Source of the DNA: Prevotellaceae bacterium
GTDB taxonomy: Bacteria; Bacteroidota; Bacteroidia; Bacteroidales; UBA932
Reading direction: 5' to 3'
DNA length: 35,763 nt
Assembly: GCA_031274595.1 (NCBI GenBank)
Contig: JAISPX010000049.1
Location: 1 to 35,763, forward strand
How positions within the stretch are numbered: position 1 is the stretch's first letter; every line of letters starts with the position of its first letter. The notes under the pieces were generated by a model, which was not told the origin of the DNA, made no database searches, and worked only from the letters and a program-made list of their open reading frames with translations. Positions 32,509-35,763 of this stretch are shown here, piece by piece. The translations under genes and the position numbers were made by a program.

Positions 32509-33900
32509 TTAAATGTCGACCGGTTTGAATTTAGGTACTAAAAATTTCATAATGCCCCACGCCAGCAGGTACGCCAATGCGCAATATGCAAAGACAATGG
32601 TGTAGCCTGTCGCTTCGTTTCCGATACCTTTATAATAGTCGAACAGGGCGCCGGCGGCTTTTGATACAATCACGCCGCTCAGCCCGCCCGCCATCGTGCC
32701 TATGCCGACAATGGAGGCGACCGCTTTGGCGGGAAACATGTCGGAAACGGTGGTGTAAATATTCGCCGACCACGCCTGGTGCGCCGAGCAACCGGCGCCG
32801 ATAAGCACTATCGGTATCCACATCGAAATGTAGCCGAGCGGTTGCGCCAGTAACACCACCAGCGGGATGACCGCAATGATTAACATCGCCGTCATACGGG
32901 CTTTGTAAGGTTCATATCCCTTTTTTATAAAAAATGCAGGAAACCAGCCGCCGCAAATACTTCCTATCATGGTCATGCTGTACAGCGCCGTCAGCGGCAG
33001 CGTTATTTGCGTATCGCTGATATCATACTGCGATTTCAAATAGGCGGGAAGCCAAAACAGGAAGAACCACCACACGCCGTCGGTCATAAATTTTCCGAAA
33101 AAGAACGACCACGTTTGCCGGTACGAAAGTAATTTAATCCATGACGTTTTTTCTTTCACGCCGGTTGTTTTTGCAGGCTGCTCCGCTACGCTGTGTTCAT
33201 CGCTGCGGATATAGTCGTATTCGGCCTGGTTGATTTTCCCTTTTGCCAGCATCTGTTGCGGCGAATGATAGCATAAAAGCCAAAACAAAATCCATAAAAA
33301 CCCGATGCCGCCCACAATGATAAACGCCGCCTGCCAGCCGAATTCGGAGGCAATCCACGGGACGGTAAGCGGGGCGACAATGGCGCCTATGTTTGCGCCC
33401 GAATTGAAGATGCCTGTTGCCAGCGAGCGTTCCTTGCGCGGGAACCATTCGGCGACTGTTTTTACCGCCGCCGGGAAATTACCCGCTTCGCCCACGGCAA
33501 GGACTATCCGCCCCACCATAAACCCGATAACCGACACCGGAAGGACAATCCCCACCACCGATAATACGGGGGAAACAATGCCGCCAAGCCCGATAGCAAA
33601 CGCATGTATGATTGCCGCAAACGACCAAATGGCAATCGCCCATGCGTAGCCTTTCCGGGTGCCAATCCAGTCGATAAACCTGCCGGCGAAAAGGACGGCA
33701 ATCGCGTAACAAAACTGGAACGCAGCCGCTATATCCGCATAGTTGCTGTTTGTCCAGCCGTATTCTTCGGCAAGCCGCGGCTGCAGGATACTAAGCACCT
33801 GTCTGTCCAAGTAATTCACGGTGGTGGCGAAGAAAAGCAGGGAGCATATCGTCCACCGGTACTTGCCTATTTTTTGGTTAATGCTGTTAAATTTATTCAT
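32509..33900 (-). CDS. exuT: MFS transporter of the hexuronate (ExuT) type
   Basis: A 463-residue MFS permease with 12 predicted helices. Typical anion:cation symporter segments are [19 protein letters not shown] (about 24-42), [47 protein letters not shown] (about 131-178) and [21 protein letters not shown] (about 278-298). These fit ExuT/GudP-type carriers for galacturonate or glucuronate. Its ATG overlaps the stop of the KDPG aldolase gene by 8 bases (ATGAATAA), showing translational coupling and a shared pathway. The exact substrate is inferred. Confidence 0.85.
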   Translation of the reverse strand: MNKFNSINQKIGKYRWTICSLLFFATTVNYLDRQVLSILQPRLAEEYGWTNSNYADIAAAFQFCYAIAVLFAGRFIDWIGTRKGYAWAIAIWSFAAIIHAFAIGLGGIVSPVLSVVGIVLPVSVIGFMVGRIVLAVGEAGNFPAAVKTVAEWFPRKERSLATGIFNSGANIGAIVAPLTVPWIASEFGWQAAFIIVGGIGFLWILFWLLCYHSPQQMLAKGKINQAEYDYIRSDEHSVAEQPAKTTGVKEKTSWIKLLSYRQTWSFFFGKFMTDGVWWFFLFWLPAYLKSQYDISDTQITLPLTALYSMTMIGSICGGWFPAFFIKKGYEPYKARMTAMLIIAVIPLVVLLAQPLGYISMWIPIVLIGAGCSAHQAWSANIYTTVSDMFPAKAVASIVGIGTMAGGLSGVIVSKAAGALFDYYKGIGNEATGYTIVFAYCALAYLLAWGIMKFLVPKFKPVDI

Positions 33901-34570
33901 GGTATTTAATTAGTTTTTTGGTGCTGTCCAAAGTGTTTTTACATAATGCCGTTATTTGTTCCCACGCCCCCGCTTCCAGCGCTTCTTTGGGGAACAGGTT
34001 GGAACCCATCCCGACACAATCTGCGCCCGCGTCAAACCATGCTTTCAGGTTCGCCTCTTCGGGCTTCACGCCTCCCGTAACCATCAACATCGACCAGGGC
34101 ATGGGGGCTTTTATGGCTTTCACAAACGCCGCGCCCAGCACATCGCCCGGAAACAGTTTGCACAAGTCGCATCCCGCCTCCTGCGCCACGCCCACCTCCG
34201 ACACCGAACCGCAACCCGGCACATACAGGATTAACCGCCGGTTGGCGACTTTGGCAATGTCGGGATTGAACAGCGGTCCGACAATAAAACTTGCGCCCAA
34301 CTGAATATATAAGGACGCGGTAGGGGCATCTACCACAGACCCCGCGCCGAGAATTAGTTGCGGACATTCGGTATGCACAAATTTGCTTAACCCGCTAAAT
34401 GTTTCATGCGCAAAGTCGCCCCTGTTGGTAAACTCAAAAACCCTTATCCCGCCTTCGTAGCAGGCTTTCACCGCTTTTTTCACAACCTCCATATCCGCAT
34501 GATAAAACACCGGGATTATGCCTGTGGAAAACATGGCTTTTAATACTTGTAGTTTGTTAAATTTTGACAT
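33893..34570 (-). CDS. eda: 2-keto-3-deoxy-6-phosphogluconate aldolase (Eda type)
   Basis: A 225-residue TIM-barrel aldolase. FEFTNRG (Glu46, Arg50) holds the acid/base and phosphate side. LGAGSV and FIVGP lie in the following strands. The Schiff-base lysine is Lys138 in [15 protein letters not shown] and [12 protein letters not shown] form the phosphate-binding end. It splits KDPG into pyruvate and glyceraldehyde-3-phosphate, the last step of hexuronate or gluconate breakdown; 4-hydroxy-2-oxoglutarate is an alternative substrate in the family. It overlaps exuT by 8 bases. Upstream it is cut off from any other pathway genes by AT-rich repeats and the four-helix-bundle gene. Confidence 0.92.
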   Translation of the reverse strand: MSKFNKLQVLKAMFSTGIIPVFYHADMEVVKKAVKACYEGGIRVFEFTNRGDFAHETFSGLSKFVHTECPQLILGAGSVVDAPTASLYIQLGASFIVGPLFNPDIAKVANRRLILYVPGCGSVSEVGVAQEAGCDLCKLFPGDVLGAAFVKAIKAPMPWSMLMVTGGVKPEEANLKAWFDAGADCVGMGSNLFPKEALEAGAWEQITALCKNTLDSTKKLIKYHE

Positions 34571-34575
34571 TTCGA

Positions 34576-34630
34576 TTTACTATTTTATTATTTACGATTT
34601 ACTATTTTTATTTACTATTTTATTATTTAC
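34576..34630. repeat. AT-rich direct repeats, period 35 bp
   Basis: A 20-base unit beginning TTTACTATTTTATT occurs at 34576-34595 and 34611-34630. A near-identical inverted copy (19 of 20) lies at 35018-35037, on the other side of the four-helix-bundle gene. Confidence 0.9.
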
Positions 34631-34998
34631 GATTTACTGTTTTGGGATAACCTGTTTTTTGTGGTGTTGATTGAACTGATAATTATTTTCAACAGTTCTT
34701 CGTTTTCAAGCATCAAATCATTTAATATCTCTTTTCGCACCAATTGAGCCTCCATTATTAATTCCATCCAGTACAGTGTTTCATCCAATTCTTCTTCTAC
34801 TATTTTTAATTTATTCACAAAATCTTTATCCGATTTGGCAATACAAGCAGCCCTGTAATTTGCTCCAGAAGACGTACCTGAACGAATAATTTGATTACCG
34901 ATAGTTCTTCCTGCCACATTATTCGGCAAACTCGAAGCCAATTTAATAATCCGTATGGCGAATAATTGCATTCTTTTCTTTAATTCCGCTGCATTCAT
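34627..34998 (-). CDS. four-helix-bundle protein (23S rRNA intervening-sequence family)
   Basis: A 123-residue all-helical protein. The pattern RMQLFAIRIIKLASSLPN... then GNQIIRSGTSSGANYRAACIAKSDKDFVNKLKIVEEELDETLYWMELI is the hallmark of the IVS/S23 four-helix-bundle family (TIGR02436 type). The family was first described from inserts in 23S rRNA genes but is common as a free-standing gene in Bacteroidota; its role is unknown. Here the stop codon (TAA at 34629-34627) falls inside one AT-rich repeat and the ATG directly follows an inverted copy, so the gene is framed by inverted repeats as a cassette would be. It interrupts the space upstream of eda. Confidence 0.9.
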   Translation of the reverse strand: MNAAELKKRMQLFAIRIIKLASSLPNNVAGRTIGNQIIRSGTSSGANYRAACIAKSDKDFVNKLKIVEEELDETLYWMELIMEAQLVRKEILNDLMLENEELLKIIISSINTTKNRLSQNSKS

Positions 34999-35334
34999 AA
35001 ATCGTAAATAGTAAATGGTAAATACTAAAATAGTAAATTATCTGTTCACTCTTCTGCTGCCATCGCCTTGCATCAGTTGTTCTACTTCTTTTAAGGTTAC
35101 TAAATTGAAATCGTATCCTTTCAGGCGGATACTGCGGCGATGATATAGGCTCCCAATAATTTTGATTTTATTTCTATGGATTTGTTTTGCAAATAACATA
35201 TTATTGATTATAAGTAGATTGCTATGACAATGGATTTGTTTTGCAAATAAAACGCTCTATTCATAGTAGGGAATATAGGGCGTATATTTTCTTTCTATCT
35301 CACTCTCTACCACATTCTTTGTCTCCATCACTTT
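34999..35334. other. gap with repeats and a short ORF
   Basis: This 336-bp stretch holds the inverted AT-rich repeat (35018-35037), a 53-codon minus-strand frame, and a 21-base direct repeat (ATGGATTTGTTTTGCAAATA plus A) at 35176-35196 and 35230-35250. Nothing else is recognised. Confidence 0.6.
35038..35199 (-). pseudogene. 53-residue ORF with RRSIRLKGYD motif, possible transposase scrap
   Basis: From ATG 35199 the frame reads MLFAKQIHRNKIKIIGSLYH then RRSIRLKGYDFNLVTLKEVE and ends QGDGSRRVNR. The RRSIRLKGYD part resembles the start of the IS200-like (REP-associated) transposases of Bacteroidota, but the rest does not follow that family. It may be a chimeric leftover or a chance match. The first codons overlap one copy of the 21-base direct repeat. 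Confidence 0.25.
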
Positions 35335-35763
35335 TCAAGCAACTAATTTTTCTGAAATTTCCGGTTGATAACGCTGGCTCCACATAATAATGTCAGAGCC
35401 TTTGCTTTCAAGGGCGCCAATATACTCATGTCTTAATTCTTTCTCCATATCATTGATAATTGCTAATCCTTTTAGTTCTTTACCTGATATTTTTTCTCTT
35501 GCATTTTTAATATCCTCCCAACCAAACAAAAAATTAACAACATTGATTTTATTTAAAGAATTGAAAGATTTGATAACAATTTCTTTTTGTCGCCCTGCTA
35601 TTTGAAAGTCAAATGAAAATTCAAATCCTGTATTTCCCTTGGCGATAAACTGCGGCGTGTATATGATATTCCGTTCATCAAAGAAATTTCTTACATCTTC
35701 TTTAAATAAAGACGACACTGTATGTTTTGCCATCATAGCCATATCGGATATTTCTGATATGGC
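35335..35763 (-). CDS. DUF1829-type protein, 5' end outside window
   Basis: The frame is open to the window edge, so only the C-terminal 142 residues are seen. Residues starting at FEFSFDFQIAGRQKEIVIKS, followed by NVVNFLFGWEDIKNAREKISGKELKGLAIINDME, match the pattern of the DUF1829 domain, which usually follows a DUF1828 domain that should lie beyond the edge. The full family length is about 250 residues. Function is unknown; relatives occur in mobile and prophage-like regions. The Met at 35742 is not a believable start. Confidence 0.7.
   Translation of the reverse strand, partial: AISEISDMAMMAKHTVSSLFKEDVRNFFDERNIIYTPQFIAKGNTGFEFSFDFQIAGRQKEIVIKSFNSLNKINVVNFLFGWEDIKNAREKISGKELKGLAIINDMEKELRHEYIGALESKGSDIIMWSQRYQPEISEKLVA

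Noticed and set aside
33305-33649. Plus-strand ORF opposite exuT
   Set aside because: Antisense shadow in a higher-GC gene where stop codons are rarer; low-complexity Pro/Thr/Ile composition.

Overview
The window looks like part of a Bacteroidota (probably Bacteroidales) chromosome. The evidence is a SusC/SusD pair, many lipoproteins with short lipoboxes, promoter-like sites of the TAnnTTTG type with an upstream TTTG, an ExbB/ExbD/ExbD cluster, and a low-GC genome with long AT-rich gaps. No rRNA, tRNA or CRISPR array was seen.

Region 1 (1-930) is a higher-GC scar of a mobile element. It holds two short disrupted ORFs, a stretch with small hairpins resembling an origin-of-transfer leader, and a frameshifted remnant resembling a Bacteroides mobilization protein.

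Region 2 (977-16791) is the centre of interest. Eight minus-strand genes run from glpD (15708) through glpT, a TIG-domain metallophosphoesterase lipoprotein, susC, susD, a metallophosphoesterase-GDPD fusion and a BACON-type lipoprotein, to an SGNH esterase (977). They are divergent from a DeoR/GlpR-type regulator. The enzymes form a logical route: bind and import a phosphodiester at the outer membrane, split it to glycerol-3-phosphate (G3P), import G3P and oxidise it to dihydroxyacetone phosphate. I read this as a Sus-like utilisation locus for glycerophosphodiesters (deacylated phospholipids or glycerol-phosphate polymers) rather than for a glycan. The substrate is inferred. A terminator-like hairpin at 1669-1703 may separate the SGNH gene from the rest.

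Region 3 (16792-29415) is mainly housekeeping: a decayed gene end, an NfeD/flotillin pair, dprA-tatD, an unrecognised three-gene secreted cluster (two lipoproteins and a small beta-barrel) with a 14-base C/G homopolymer in its probable leader, L-asparaginase, the TonB-energising ExbB/ExbD operon, and an alkaline phosphatase.

Region 4 (29416-35763) is repeat-rich with higher-GC genes: an FGGY kinase (xylulokinase-like), an unknown protein, a hexuronate-type MFS transporter translationally coupled to a KDPG aldolase, an IVS-type four-helix-bundle protein framed by inverted repeats, and the 3' part of a DUF1829 gene. Between them lie a nested palindrome with complementary loops, a (TTTCAAC)5 tract, a 93-bp MITE-like element, three GC-rich palindromes and a 14-unit 21-bp minisatellite.
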